Shown here: positions 25,169-38,293 of the stretch, in pieces
Layout: each line of letters begins with the position of its first letter
How positions within the stretch are numbered: position 1 is the stretch's first letter
Assembly (NCBI GenBank): GCA_963277665.1
Contig: OY728142.1
Location: 13,220,001 to 13,284,000, forward strand
DNA length: 64,000 bases
Reading direction: 5' to 3'
Source of the DNA: Viscum album
Taxonomy: Eukaryota > Streptophyta > Magnoliopsida > Santalales > Viscaceae
Program-made: the position numbers and the translations under genes
The notes under the pieces: model-generated
Seen by the model: only the letters and a program-made list of their open reading frames with translations
The model's database searches: none
What the model was told of the DNA's origin: nothing

Positions 25169-25871
25169 TCCGGTGCGATGGGCTGTCACCCATCCTGCAG
25201 GTTTTCCTTTTTCTAAAACTATATTACTATAAAATCCCATCAATAATATTGAAAAAATTTCTATCCTTAAACAATACTAACTTATGTCCAACATAATCCA
25301 TTCCAATATTTAGGCTTATATTAAATACTTCGGTCCAAGCTCATAGTATAAAGAAAATGATTACTTGAAATTTCACATAACAATCACGTGAATGCCATCA
25401 TTTATCCCCCATATATCATAAGATATATCTTGTTGGTCAAATTAAAAACATGTGAATACCTTAATCATGTATTATCTTGAAGAATGAATAGCCATTGAAC
25501 CTTAGTGAAAACATGAATGCAGTTAAAAGTTAACACTTTCCACATACCAAAATCCTCAAAATTCTATATACTCAAACCATGATATCACTTAGTCCTTATA
25601 TCAATCATGAGATCAAGAATACAATCAAACATATCATTATCTTCTTATCCCTTCATTATGCGCATATCATCTACTTTCCAAAATGTTTGAATCACTTTTC
25701 ATGGTTACCGGTACCATTCAACATATACTTTGAAATACACTAGGAAAAACAATAGTGTAACAATCCATAGATGATTCTTTATTCCATAGTACCATACATT
25801 CTTCTTTATAAACATACAATCATTCCACTAACTTCTTAAACCACTGACTGAGCTTCATAATTTCTTTCATC

Positions 25872-26294
25872 TCATATTTCATTTGTAGTCTCTTCATCAT
25901 CATCCACATAAATTCTACTCATATGACCATGCTGATTCACTTCATGAGATTTTCCCTTAGGGAATTGGTTTGCATAATGCCCATACATTACACATTTAAA
26001 ACATATAATCATTGTTGATGTTGTAGGAATACCATTATCCTTTTCCATGGTGTCAACTGAACCTTTTCCTTTGCACTTATTGGCTTTGTGTCCTTCTTTT
26101 CCACACCCAAAGCATCTTCCAGACCCTTTGAAACAATCTCCCCGATGCCACTTCCCACATGATTAACATGAGGGAAATTGAACTTTCTTTCCTCTATGAT
26201 CATCATGAAACTCCATCTTTCCCTTATTATCTGAGTCGGGAAACTTACCAAAGTTGAGATTATTGACCATATTATGAGATTGCTGATTAGGTAT
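25872..26294 (-). pseudogene. gag nucleocapsid fragment, copy A2
   Basis: Homologous to 19,382-19,804. The first knuckle is interrupted by a stop (the Lys codon after its first Cys is TAA), and the initiating Met of the A1 frame is Ile. The third knuckle has Phe where the last Cys is expected. A different frame stays open for 136 codons (26,009-26,419) but shows no knuckle pattern. Confidence 0.75.
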
Positions 26295-26650
26295 AATAAT
26301 GATTTTTGGACTTCCAGATCTCGTTTCATTTGGTTGCTCATGAAGAATATCATTCCATTGTCTGCCATATCATCCATTATCGTGAATCTTCCAGTTTCCA
26401 GCCCTTTTCTAAAACCCAAAAAGAAAAGTGTGAGAGGAAAAAATCATGCTAGGGAAAACAACATAGTAAAGGGGGAGTACCCTCAATATCTAAAATCTTA
26501 GGTTAAATTATAAAATTGTTACCGTAGTTCTAGGACTATATCCTATATGTATACTTATCTTTAGGGACATTCCTAGACATACTTAGAAATATCTCTAGGG
26601 ATCTAACTAATGTTTTCGCATCCTAGTTTCCAAAGGTTGACTAAACCTTT

Positions 26651-26664
26651 CCTCTGATACCAAC
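26651..26664 (-). other. Primer-binding site, interior A2
   Basis: Minus strand GTTGGTATCAGAGG, the best preserved initiator tRNA-Met complement in the window, abutting LTR end TCTACA. Confidence 0.85.
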
Positions 26665-28275
26665 TGTAGAGACCCTAAGCTTTACGTACATGAACATTAC
26701 ATTACTTTTGTAGAATACATAGTATATAACAAAAACACACACACAAGGACCGTAATAGTTTAGTGTCTTTGGAAACTCAGAATATAATCTTCTAATCGTG
26801 GTGAAAGATCTTCAACATCTCCCATAAGGATCTTCCCCTTTTTTTTCTTACCTAAAACCATTCTTTATATCCTGGGGAAAATAAAACATAAAAGGGGTGA
26901 TCTCAAATGCCCAGTAAGGGTAAACATAGAGAACACAAAACAATCCATAAACATTTTAATGCAAAAACATGAACATAAAATCTAAACATCCAAATCTTTA
27001 ACAAAGACATGAATCTTGGATGTACGTAAGGCATATATCATAAGGGAACATAAATCATGATAAAATTGCATGGGAATAAAACATGTAATTGTGGAAACCA
27101 TTCAACACTTGTTATGATTTCCATAGTATCCAAGGCATTGCTGGCAAGACCATCTTAGTGGACAAAGTCCCTTTCCGAATCGAGTTCACTCTCGTTTCAG
27201 TCCTGTAACACTGAACCAGATTAACTTACCATTCCATCCATGTCTATCTCATGAGATATAAATCTTTACCCAATGAATTGGAGGGAGATATAGTTCCCAC
27301 CCATCTCATAATGAAATCATTCTTACTTGTGCCACAAAATAAACATACATCATTGATAATAACCCAATGAATAAAATGGGTTTCATAGACATCATCCCAT
27401 CATCTTATAATCCATATAAAACAAATGGAAATTTCATCATAAGAAAAGAGAAACCATGTAAATAATAGATACATTAAACTTGAAACATACAAATATGAAA
27501 TACTGTCATCTTAGATGGAAAATGGTTTTGATAAAACACTTGAAATGAATTTTTCAGGAAAATATCCTTTCTTATTCAAAATAAATTTCTTTTCACAAAA
27601 AGTCATGAAATTTTAAAATAAGGATATTTTTTTGAAAATAGTCATGAAATATTTTTGAGGAAGATTCATTAAAATAAGGCTTTATAAAATCATAAAAATC
27701 TGTTCATGCCGTATAAGTTAAAAAATAACATTCTCCTTGTACTTTTGTCAGAAAAGTCAAAAAAGTACCTCGTAATGTAAAAAAAAGAAAGATTCCTTAC
27801 ACACCATGTAGTAAAAGTAAAAAATGGGTAAAAAGGACCTTAAACATACATGAAAACACTTTTATAAAACATATACATGGATGATAGAAATAAGCCCCAT
27901 AAATACTTACGTATAAGCAATCTTGGATAGAAAACAATTGAGATTGCAACATTATCCCTTAACTTATGTCTGATATGCTTCGTATGTATCCGAACCTCCT
28001 ATATAATGATTTAAATAATGTCATTGGCTTATTAAATAACCATCTTCATTGTTGTGATATCATATAAGGTTCATTTATGACTTTATATTACCCGTTCTTT
28101 TGTAAATTGATGTTAATGTAGCGTTTTAGGTAAAATCAATTCATTTATGGTCCGTGATTTGACTTGTAATTATTCATATGATTACATAGATCATGATTAA
28201 ATTATTCAAGAATATAAAAAATGATTTATATATAATATATATTCAGAATTTACATATATATAATAGATCAATAAA

Positions 28276-28725
28276 TGGAAAGAAATACACCGTTCATGGA
28301 GACGATAGGTCGTACGTACGCATGAACGCTGTTTTATTTTCCTTATTGAGTATAAAGGAATTAAGTAGATGACATAAAAATATATATACATAAATCAAGT
28401 AGATTTATAATGTCATATATTTCATTATTATTTCTTATATATACTTTATAATCATTCTTTAATGGTTAACATGGAGAATGAATCTCATCGCGTCGTGGAG
28501 ACGATAGTCCGTACGTACGCACGAGCGATGATATCATTTCCATAATTATTGAATTAAATTGGAGTGGATGATAAAATATATCAGAATCAGTATGATGTTA
28601 TAATAACTATGTATATTTATTCTTTACACCATTATACCCATCCAAGTAAGGTGGTATTGGAAAAACAGATTACACCACGGCGTGGAGACGATATTCCGTA
28701 CGTACACACGCGCCATGATTTCATT
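28276..28725 (-). promoter_or_regulatory. Leader stem-loop triplet, LTR A3
   Basis: Loops at 28,299-28,320, 28,498-28,519 and 28,685-28,706, all 22 nt. Stem 1 is perfect (CGTTCATG/CATGAACG). Stem 3's outer arm (CACGCGCCATG) is weakened. The palindrome is intact in loops 1 and 2. Confidence 0.7.
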
Positions 28726-29046
28726 TTCTGTAGGATGGATAGAAGGTGAAATGGGTCTTTTTAATACTTATAATAACATATCATTATATTAGTGATACTG
28801 ATGTTATTACTTCATAACGAAACAACTAAAGAAGAATAACTGGAAGAAGAAATAAAGTTGAAAGAATCGGTAAAGGACTTTACCACTTCTTTGAAGCGCC
28901 TCTTTGAGACCTCATCTTAGGGCACTAAAATTGGTCATTGAAGAAGACCAGGACCTCTAGGATGTTTATAGGGAAGTGTATAAGAGAATTTGGCAGGGTC
29001 TGGCCGAGCGTTAAGGCTCAAAGTGGTGTGAGGAAGAGAGGGAGGA

Positions 29047-29080
29047 GGTGCCCTTTTATAAGGGAGGAGAGGGGCACCTT
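29047..29080 (-). promoter_or_regulatory. TATA box within an inverted repeat, LTR A3
   Basis: Minus strand CTTATAAAAGGGC with AGGTGCCC/GGGCACCT arms unchanged. Confidence 0.65.
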
Positions 29081-30896
29081 TGAAAAAACTAAAAATATTA
29101 TTTAATTATAAAGTAATATTCTCTTTTAAATAGATCTAAATTGATTTATTTCAAATATAAGGTGAGGATGGGTTGAAATACTCTCATCCAATAGAATTTT
29201 GACACGTTTAGGTTACTATTTTAACCTTATCATTTAGATTTAACTTTAAGTTAGATAATTTTACTTTTACCGTTTCTTTTTGTGTTCTTACACTATAAGG
29301 TTAATAAACTTACTATAACAAGACAAACTAACCACAAGTTTTTTATTATTAATATATCTAACCTTATATAAGTCATTTGGCCGAACCATAGATTTTTAGG
29401 AATAAAATAAAAATTAATAATATAATATTTTTCTTAAAAACTATTTTATGTCAATTTTGACACTATTTGGTAATTTATTTTTGTGAAAATCATAACAGAA
29501 ATATTAGTTCTAAAGAATTTACTTAAATCAATAATAACATGTCTTATTAACCTATAAAATTATTTAAATTCATAAAAAGTATCAAATTACATTTATTTGT
29601 GTATTTATAACATCGATTATGTCAATATTTCATTAATAAGATAATTACTTCATCATCTTTGTGTCATAAATAAATTAAATTATTTAATTTCTAAAAATTA
29701 TATATAATATACCATTATGTAGGAAATCCTTTTATCTTTTTAATGAATATATATAGTTGAATTTATCTTATGTATATCCCTATATTAAAAATGATTTACT
29801 TATTAAACTTTGATTTTACTTATTTTAACCCTTCTTTAAATAAATTAATATTGAATGTCCTAATCTAATCCAAGTGGGCCAAAATGGTCATATTTTATTC
29901 CTAAGGTTGTTTTTGGTCGCATTACACTTATCCAATAGAATTAGGACATGTTTTAGGGTAATAATAATATCATTTTTATCCTTAATTACCCTATTTACTT
30001 TTAACTGTGGTAAAAAAAGTAAAAAGTTACTATTCACCCAAAATTATTTTCATCTCACTGAACCAAATTTTACTTACTGACATCAACCGTGTCTCTCATA
30101 TTTTTGAAATTCCATTCAAAAAAGTGGTAAAATTAAGTTTTATGTAAATTTGCAAATTCTCCTAGGAGGTGGGTAAAAGACGGTCAAAAGTTTAATAAAA
30201 TATTTATATATCTAAAATTATTATAAAATGACTCCAATGAATTTAATTGATCTTATATAGGTATTATGTATCAATGTTGACCTAAAATAAATTTAAATAA
30301 AATAAATAATTATTTAAATAAACAGTCGTTTTTTAAATAGTAACTCAGTGTTTTCACTATTCATCAAAAATTGAGAGTTTTGAGAAAAATACCAAAATTT
30401 CACCCTAGGCTAATTTCGATTTTCCGAATCCAAAAATGAAGTCCATTTTGAAAGATAAAATTTATAAAATTTCAAAAAGTGGGTATTAATATTCATAACG
30501 GCTAGTTCTAATAATATTTTAATAATATATCATTGTTTAGTAAAACCCGGTATTGCGTACAACACACGCTATCGAGAAAGGTCGCGATTGCGTGTAATGC
30601 AAGAAAAGTCAGGGTTGCGTGTTGTGAAAGTCTTCTTTGTTGTTTCTTTATAACATAATCCAACCATTTTTTATTTATACATTGAATATATATATATATA
30701 TATTCTCAATGTTGCGTAGAATGACTATTATCAAACGAACTTGAAATTGTTTGTAACAAAATCTAAGAATAGTGTTGTGTATACTGCACGCTAATACGGT
30801 GTTGCGTAATGCACAATAAAATCTAGTTGTAGCATAAAACACATGACATAAAATAAATTAAAAAGAATACTTATCATAAAATATCGGGTTGTTACA

Positions 30897-30909
30897 TTCT
30901 ACCCACCTT
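30897..30909 (-). other. Polypurine tract, interior A3
   Basis: Minus strand AAGGTGGGTAGAA before TGTAACAACCC. Confidence 0.7.
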
Positions 30910-31594
30910 AAAATGAATTTCGCCCTTGAAATTCGTCGGGGTTATACATGGTTTTCTACTTGAAAGATTCTTTAATTGAAACCCACATCGTAAAATGAAA
31001 TACCAAAACTTGGCTTTAAAAACTAAAGTATGAAACGTAACATTTACCCAAATTAACTAATCACTGAGTTTCCACATAGGAGAACTTAGGTGAAAATATT
31101 GATATGGATGTGAAATCTAACCGTCATGTTCTGATGGAGAGTTTTAGAGAACATGGCTATGAAAAATCCAACAATCACAAAGCCATAAATTTATGATGAT
31201 CTAGGGTACCATCTGATTCATCGGATATAAGGGCACAAGGACAACATTTTTGGTTTTCAAGATTACTTCCCTAAAGTTGAAGAGTTTGAATTAGAATAAA
31301 TACTTACTTTATTTTGGTACAATCTCACTATTGTTCGTGATTTGAACAATTTCCACTTCATCTCTTAAAGAAATGATGTTGAATTTGTTATTTGTGAAGT
31401 GTTAATAGATCATGTGATAAAATGATGGGTCATTCCATATTTTTCAAACAAAAGGTTAGCAAAAGTTATCAAATATACATAAGTCCATATATGGTGAGGT
31501 TAATCGTATACGATTCCAAAAATGAACTTATACTTCATATATCATACCGTATAATAAAATAAAACTTGTTTCTACTAACCAGGGACTTCTTGTA

Positions 31595-31657
31595 GGCCAT
31601 TGGTAGGTGATAAAGCCCAGTTTCACATCGGTTGTGGGTTCGATTCCCACAGCCTTG
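31595..31657 (+). other. tRNA-like segment, copy A3
   Basis: GTGGG, TTCGATT, CCCAC at 31,634-31,650 keeps a perfect 5 bp T stem and 7 nt loop. Same limits as the other copies. Confidence 0.35.
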
Positions 31658-32360
31658 TTAAGCACGATGGGCTGTCACTCGTCCGGCAGGTTTTCCTTTT
31701 TCTAAAACTATATTACTATAACATCCCATCAATAATATTGAAAAAAGTTCTATCCTTAAACAATACTAACTTATGTCCATCATAATCCATTCCAATCTTT
31801 AGGCTTATATAAAATACTTCGGTCCAAGACCATAGTATAAAGAAAATTATTACTTGAAATTTCACATAACAATCACGTGAATGCCATCATTTATCCCCCA
31901 TATATCATAAGATATATCTTGTTGGTCAAATTACAAACATGTGAATACCTTAATAATGTATTCTCTTGAAGAATTAATAGCTATTGAACCTTATTGAAAA
32001 CATGAATGCAGTTAAAAGTTAACACTTTCCACATACCAAAATCCTCAAAATTATATATACTCAAACCATGATATCACTTAGTCCTTATATCAATCATGAG
32101 CTCATGAATACAATCAAACATATCATTATCTTCTTATCCCTTCATTATGCACATATCATCTGCTTTCCAAAATATTTGAATCACTTTTCATGGTTACCGG
32201 TACCATTCAACATATAATTTCAAATACACTAAGAAAAACAATAGTGTAACAATCCTTAGATGATTCTTTATTCCATAGTACCATACATTATTCTTTATAA
32301 ACATACAATCATTCCACTAACTTCTTAAACCACTGACTGAGCTTCATCATTTATTTCATC

Positions 32361-32783
32361 TCATATTTCATTTGTAGTCTCTTCATCATCATCCACCTAA
32401 ATACTACTCATATGACCATGCTGATTCTCTTCATGAGATTTTACCTTAGGGAATTGGTTTTCATAATGCCCATACATTACACATTTAAAACATCTAATCA
32501 TTGTTGATGTCGTAGGAATACCATTATCCTTTTCCATGGTGTTAACTGAACCTTTTCCTTTGCACTTATTGGATTTCTATCCTTCTTTTCCACACCCAAA
32601 GCATCTTCTACATCCTTTGAAAAAATCTCCCTGATTCCACTTCCCACATGATTTACATGAGGGAAATTGAACTTTATTTCCTCTATGATCATCATGAAAC
32701 TCCATCTTTCTCTTATTATCTGAGTCAGGAAACTTACCAAAGTTGAGATTATTGACCATATTATGAGATTTATGATTAGGCAT
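32361..32783 (-). pseudogene. gag nucleocapsid fragment, copy A3
   Basis: Homologous to 19,382-19,804. The first knuckle has lost its His and last Cys (reads CKSCGKWNQGDF). The frame stops after 68 codons inside the second knuckle, at the position of its His. The remaining segment continues in frame to the third motif, where Phe again replaces the last Cys. Confidence 0.75.
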
Positions 32784-33140
32784 AATAATGATGTTTGGAC
32801 TTCCAGATCTCGTTTCATTTGGTTTCTCATGAAGAATATCATTCCATTGTCCGCCATATCATCCATTATCGTGAATCTTCCAGTTTCCAGCCCTTTTCTA
32901 AAACCCAAAAAGAATAGTGTGAGAGGAAAAAATCATGCTAGGGAAAACAACATAGTAAAAGGGGAGTACCCTCAATATCTAACATCTTAGGTTAAATTAT
33001 AAAATTGTTACCATAGTTCTAGGACTATATCCTATATGTATACTTATCCTTAGGGACATCCCTAGACATACCTTAGAAATATCTCTAGGGATCTAACTAA
33101 CGTTTTCGCATCCTAGTTTCCAAAGGTTGACTAAACCTTT

Positions 33141-33154
33141 CCTCTAATACCAAC
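33141..33154 (-). other. Primer-binding site, interior A3
   Basis: Minus strand GTTGGTATTAGAGG; one C-to-T change from the A2 copy. Confidence 0.8.
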
Positions 33155-34764
33155 TGTAGAGACCCTAATATTGACGTACATGAACATTACATTACTTTTG
33201 TATAATACTTAGTATAGAACAAAAACACACACACAAGGACCGTAATAGTTTAGTGTCTTTGGAAACTCTGAATATAATATTCTAATCGTGGTGAATGATC
33301 TTCAACATCTCCCATAAAGATCTTCCCATTTTTTTTCTTACCTACAACCTTTATTTATATCCTGGGGAAAATAAAACATAAAAGGGGTGAGCTCAAATGC
33401 CCAGTAAGGGTAAACATAGAGAACATAAAACAATCCATAAACATTTTAATGAAAAAACTTGAACATAAAATCTAAACATCAAAATCTTTAGCAAAGACAT
33501 GAATCTTGGAAGTACGTAAGGAATATATCATAAGGGAACATAAATCATGATAAAATAGCATGGGAATAAAACATGTAATTGTGGAAACCATTCAACACTT
33601 ATTATGATTTCCATAGTATCCAAGGCATTGCTGCTAAGACCATCTTAGTGGACAAAGTCCCTTTCCGAATCGAGTTCACTCTCGTTTCGGTCCTATAACA
33701 CTGAACCGAATTAACTTACCATTCCAGCCATGTCTATCTCATGAGATATAAATCTTTACCCAATTCATTGGAGGGAGATATAGGTCCCACCCATCTCATA
33801 ATGAAATCATTCTTACTTGTGCCACAAAATAAACATACATCATTCATAATAACCCAATGAATAAAATGGGTTTCATAAACATCATCCCATCATCTCAAAT
33901 CCATATAAAACAAATGGACATTTCATCATAAGAAAAGTGAAACCATTTAAATCATAGATACATTAAACTTGAAACATACACATATGAAATAATGTCATCT
34001 TAGATGGAAAATGGTTTTGATAAAACACTTGAAATGAATTCATGAGGAAAATATCCTTTCTTATTCAAAATCAATTTCTTTTCAAAAAACGTCATGAAAT
34101 TTTAAAAGAAGGATATTTTTTTGAAAATAGTCATGAAATATTTTGGAGGAATATTCATTAAAATAAGGCTTTATAAAATCGTAAAAATCTGTTCATGTCG
34201 TATAAGTTAAAAAATAACATTCTCCTCGTACTTTTGTCAGAAAAGTCAAAAAAGTACCTCGTAACGTAAGCAAAAGAAAGATTCCGTACATACCATGTAG
34301 TAAAAGTCAAAAATGGGTAAAAAGGACTTTAAAAATACATGAAAACACTTTTATAAAACATGGACATGGATGATTGAAATAACCCCAGTAAATACTTACG
34401 TATAAGCAATCTAGGATAGAAAACAATTGAGATTGCAACATTATCCCTTACCTTATGTCCGATATGCTTCGTATGTATCCGAACCTCATGTATAATGATT
34501 TAAATAATGTCATTGACTTATTACATAATCATCTTCATTGTCATGATACCATATATGGTTCATTTATGACTTTATATTACCCGTTCTTTTGTAAATTCAT
34601 GTTAATGTAGCATTTTAGGTAGAATCGATTCATTTATGGTCCATGATTTGACTTGTAATTATTCATATGATTACATAGATCATGATTAATTAATTACAGA
34701 ATATAAAACATGATTTATATATAATATATATTCAGAATATACATATATATAATAGATCAATAAA

Positions 34765-35210
34765 TGGAAAGAAATACACCGTTCATGGAGATGGTAGGTC
34801 GTACGTACGCATGAACGCTGTTTTCATTTCCTTATTGAGTATAATGGAATTAAGTATATGACATTCATATATATATACATAAATAAATTAGCTTTATAAT
34901 GTCATATATTTCATTATTACTGCTTATATATACTTTAAAATAATTCTTTAATGGTTAACATGGAGAATGAATCTCATCGCGTCGTGGAGACGGTAGTCCG
35001 TACGTACGCACGAGGGATGATATTGTTTCCATAATTATTGAATTGAATTGGAGTGGATGATACAATATATCAGAATTATTATGATGTTATAATAACTATG
35101 TATAGTTATTCTTTACACCATTATACCCATCCATGTAAGGTGGTATTGGAAAAACAGATTACACCACGGCGTGTAGACGGTATTCCGTACGTACGTACGC
35201 GCGGTGATTT
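34765..35210 (-). promoter_or_regulatory. Leader stem-loop triplet, LTR A4
   Basis: Loops at 34,788-34,809, 34,987-35,008 and 35,174-35,195, all 22 nt. Stem 1 is perfect. Loop 3 ends in an extended GTACGTACG run. The closing base of stem 3 is changed. Confidence 0.7.
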
Positions 35211-35534
35211 TGTTTTCCGTAGGATGGATAGAAGGTGAAATGGGGTTGTTTCATACTTATAATAACCTATATATATATGAGTGTTACTGATGTTATTAAT
35301 TCATAATGAAAAAACTAAAGAAGAAGAAGTGGAAGAAGAAATAAAGTTGAAAGAATCGGTAACAGACTTTACCTCTTCTTTGAAGCGCCTCTTTGAGACC
35401 TCCTCTTAGGGCACTAAAATTGGTCTTTGAAGAAGACCAGGACCTCTAGGATGTTTCTAGGGAAGTGGAGAATATAATTTGGCAGGGGTTGGGCGAGCAT
35501 GAAGGCTCCAAGTGGTGTGAGGAAGAGAGGGAGG

Positions 35535-35569
35535 AGGTGCCCTTTTATAAGGGAGGAGAGGGGCACCTT
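35535..35569 (-). promoter_or_regulatory. TATA box within an inverted repeat, LTR A4
   Basis: Minus strand CTTATAAAAGGGC; arms AGGTGCCC and GGGCACCT retained. Confidence 0.65.
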
Positions 35570-37389
35570 TGGAAAAACTAAAAATATTATTTAATTATAA
35601 AGTCATATTCGGTTTTAAATAGCTTCAAATTGATTTATTTAAAATCTAAGGTGGGAATGGGTCGAAATAATCTCATAAAATAGCATTTTGACATGTTTAG
35701 GTTACTATTTTAACCTTATCATTTAGATTTAACTTTAAGTTAGATAATTTTACTTTTACCGTGTCTTTTTGTGTTCTTACACTATAAGGTTAATAAACTT
35801 ACTAAAACAAGACAAAAAAACCCCAAGTTTTTTATTATTAATATATAAAACTTTATCTAAGTAATTTGGCTGAACCATAGATTTTTAGGAATAAAATAAA
35901 AGTTAATAATATAATATTTGTTTTAAAAACTATTTTATGTCAATTTTGACACTATTTGGTAATTGATTTTTGTGAAAATCATAACAGAAATATTAGTTTG
36001 AACAAAGTTACTTAACTCAATAATAACATGTCATATTAACCTATAAAATTATTTGAATTCATAAAAAGTCTCAAATTACATTTATTTGGATATTTATAAC
36101 ATCAATTATGTCAATATTTTATTAATAAGATAATTACTGCATCATCTTTGGGTCATAAATAAATTAAATTATTTACTGTCTAAAAATTATATATAATATA
36201 CCATTATTTAGGAAATCCTTTTAGCTTTTTAATGAATATTTATAGTCGAATTTATCTTATGTATAACCCTATATTAAAAATGAGTTACTTATTAAACTTT
36301 GATTTTACCTATTTTAACCCTTCTTTAAATAAATTAATATTAAATGTCCTAATCTAATCCAAGTGGGCCTAAATGGTCATATTTTATTAATAAGGTTGTT
36401 TTTGGTCGAATTAAACTTATCCAATAGAATTAGGACATGTGTTAGGGTAATAATAATATCATTTTTACCCTTAATTACCCTATTTACTTTTAACCGTGGT
36501 AAAAAAAGTAAAAAGTTACTATTCACCAAAAATTATTTTCATCTCATTGAACCAAATTTTACATACTGAAATCAACCTTGTCTCTCAGATTTTTGAAATT
36601 CCATTCACAAAAGTGGTAAAATTAGGTTTTATGTAAATTTGAAAATTTTCCTAGGAGGTGGGTAAAAGACGGTCAAAAGTTCAATAAAATTTTTATATAT
36701 CTAAAATTATTATAAAATAACTTCAATGAATTTCATTGAACTTATATAGGTATTATTTATCAATTATGACCTAAAATAAATTTAAATAAAATAAATAATT
36801 ATTTAAATAAAAAGTCGGTTTTTAAATAGTAACCCAGTGTTTTCACTATTCCTCAAAAATTGAAAGTTTTCAGAAAAATACAAAAATTTCACCCTAGGCT
36901 AATTTCGATTTTCTGAATCCAAAAATGAAGTCCATTTTGAAGAATAAAGTTTATAAAATTTCAAAAAGTAGGTATTACTATTCATAACGACTAGTTCTAA
37001 TAATATTTTAATAATATATCGTTGTTTAGTAAAACCCTGTATTGCGTACAACACATGCTATCGAAAAGGGTCACGATTGCATGTAATGAAATCCAAGTCA
37101 GGGTTGCGTGTTGTGCAAGACTCATTTTTTGTTTCGTTATAACAAAATCCAACCATTTTTCATTTATACATTGAATATATATATATATATATATATACTC
37201 AATGTTGCATAGAATGACTATTATCAAACGAACTTGAAATTTTGTGTAACACAATCGAAGAATAGTGTTGCGTATACTGCACACTAATACGGTGTTGTGT
37301 AAAGCACAAGAAAATCTTGTTGTAGCATAAAACACATGACATCAAATAAATTAAAAAGAATACTTATCATAAAATATCGGATTTTTACA

Positions 37390-37394
37390 TCGGT
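37390..37394. repeat. Target-site duplication, high side of array A (TCGGT)
   Basis: Partner of 13,685-13,689 with one mismatch. Sequence on either side reads as one interrupted element C LTR. Confidence 0.75.
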
Positions 37395-37519
37395 AGTCTT
37401 GGAACATGTAATTTGATTGTGGTTAAATAATATAAATAATTTTAATCATTAAATAATTATCAAATATATTCATTATATAAATATTTATATGCATCCATAA
37501 AATTTAGGGATATAAAAAT

Positions 37520-37950
37520 GAATTGTAATGTTCATGGAGATGGCAGGCTATGTATATGCAGGAACGTTGATTTTATTTTTTTAATGGATGAAATGTAAGA
37601 AATTTATAACATAATTAAACATTAAAAAATAATTTGTATATCATATATATTATATATATTCATTAAATATATCTTTATTAATAATAATTTAAATATAAAA
37701 TAAAAACATATCACATTGCTTTTTGGATGTGGTATTACACATGTACGCATAAGTGATGTAGTCATTTTTTTAAAGGATTGAAAGGTAAGAAGGTAGATGT
37801 GATATTAAAATTACTAGAGTATAATTATTTCATAAATATCTTATATAACTATTAAATCCATTATTACCTCTATACTTGAGAGGCAATGATGGAAAATGAA
37901 TTACATCGGTCTGTGAGGCAATAATCTGTCGTACACACGATTGAATGTTT
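37520..37950 (-). promoter_or_regulatory. Leader stem-loop triplet, element C (diverged)
   Basis: Hairpin 1 has AATGTTCATG (37,527-37,536) and CAGGAACGTT (37,559-37,568) around a 22 nt loop starting GAGATGGCA. Hairpin 2 has a 22 nt loop at 37,726-37,747 ending ATGTACG between partly pairing arms. Hairpin 3, near 37,900-37,935, is weaker. Spacing is about 190 bp, as in A and B, despite strong sequence drift. Confidence 0.6.
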
Positions 37951-38283
37951 TATTTACCATGTATTGAAATAAATGATGGATATATGTTGCACCATTAACA
38001 TAATAAAATATAATTATATTTAATATAATAGTTTTATTATTTAATTATAGTTATGTAATATTTTAAGGATGTGAAGGATAAAATAAAATAAATACATTCA
38101 GTTAAAAACAATACCTCTTCTTCAGAAAAACCACTTTAGTTTTGCACGAAAATCATTCTTAGGAGGGTTATCTAATAAATAAAATTTAATCAAAATGTGT
38201 GATGGGAATTAATTATTGCATTTTTTCAATTATTTCTCTAAAAAATGGATTTTTTGTGAGAAAAAAAGAGGGAAGGAGGTTCC

Positions 38284-38293
38284 CTCTTATAAG
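38284..38293 (-). promoter_or_regulatory. TATA box, element C LTR
   Basis: Minus strand CTTATAAGAG sits at the same place relative to the hairpins as the TATA boxes of LTRs A and B, next to a GA-rich tract. Confidence 0.55.

Larger units (their letters stand above)
24408..26664 (-). mobile_element. Interior A2
   Basis: 2,257 bp with the same content and end points as interior A1. About 1.45 kb (24,421-25,871) has no readable coding sequence apart from the tRNA-like segment. Confidence 0.85.
26665..30896 (-). repeat. LTR A3
   Basis: 4,232 bp, shared between interiors A2 and A3, with the same landmarks as the other copies. No gene. Confidence 0.92.
30897..33154 (-). mobile_element. Interior A3
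   Basis: 2,258 bp with the same deletion structure as the other two interiors. From 30,910 to 32,360 there is no readable coding sequence apart from the tRNA-like segment. Confidence 0.85.
13690..37389 (-). mobile_element. Array A: tandem LTR-sharing retrotransposon (4 LTRs, 3 interiors)
   Basis: Four LTRs (13,690-17,917; 20,176-24,407; 26,665-30,896; 33,155-37,389) alternate with three interiors (17,918-20,175; 24,408-26,664; 30,897-33,154). Each LTR begins TGTAAC (TGTAAA in the last) and ends TCTACA on the minus strand. Each interior starts with a tRNA-Met-type primer-binding site and ends with a purine tract. Copies differ by scattered substitutions, so this is not one sequence duplicated by an assembler. 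Interiors lack pol, so the unit is non-autonomous. A single pair of near-identical 5 bp repeats flanks the array. Confidence 0.92.
33155..37389 (-). repeat. LTR A4 (outermost 5' LTR of array A)
   Basis: 4,235 bp. The high edge (…ttttaca at 37,389) is followed by TCGGT and unrelated sequence instead of a purine tract, so this is the outer end. The longest (TA)n run of the four copies lies near 37,176-37,196. Confidence 0.9.

Noticed and set aside
13690..37389. Tandem array as a satellite or as an assembly duplication
   Set aside because: Each unit has precise LTR edges, primer-binding sites and purine tracts, so it is a retroelement array. Copies carry their own substitutions, which argues against one sequence assembled repeatedly.
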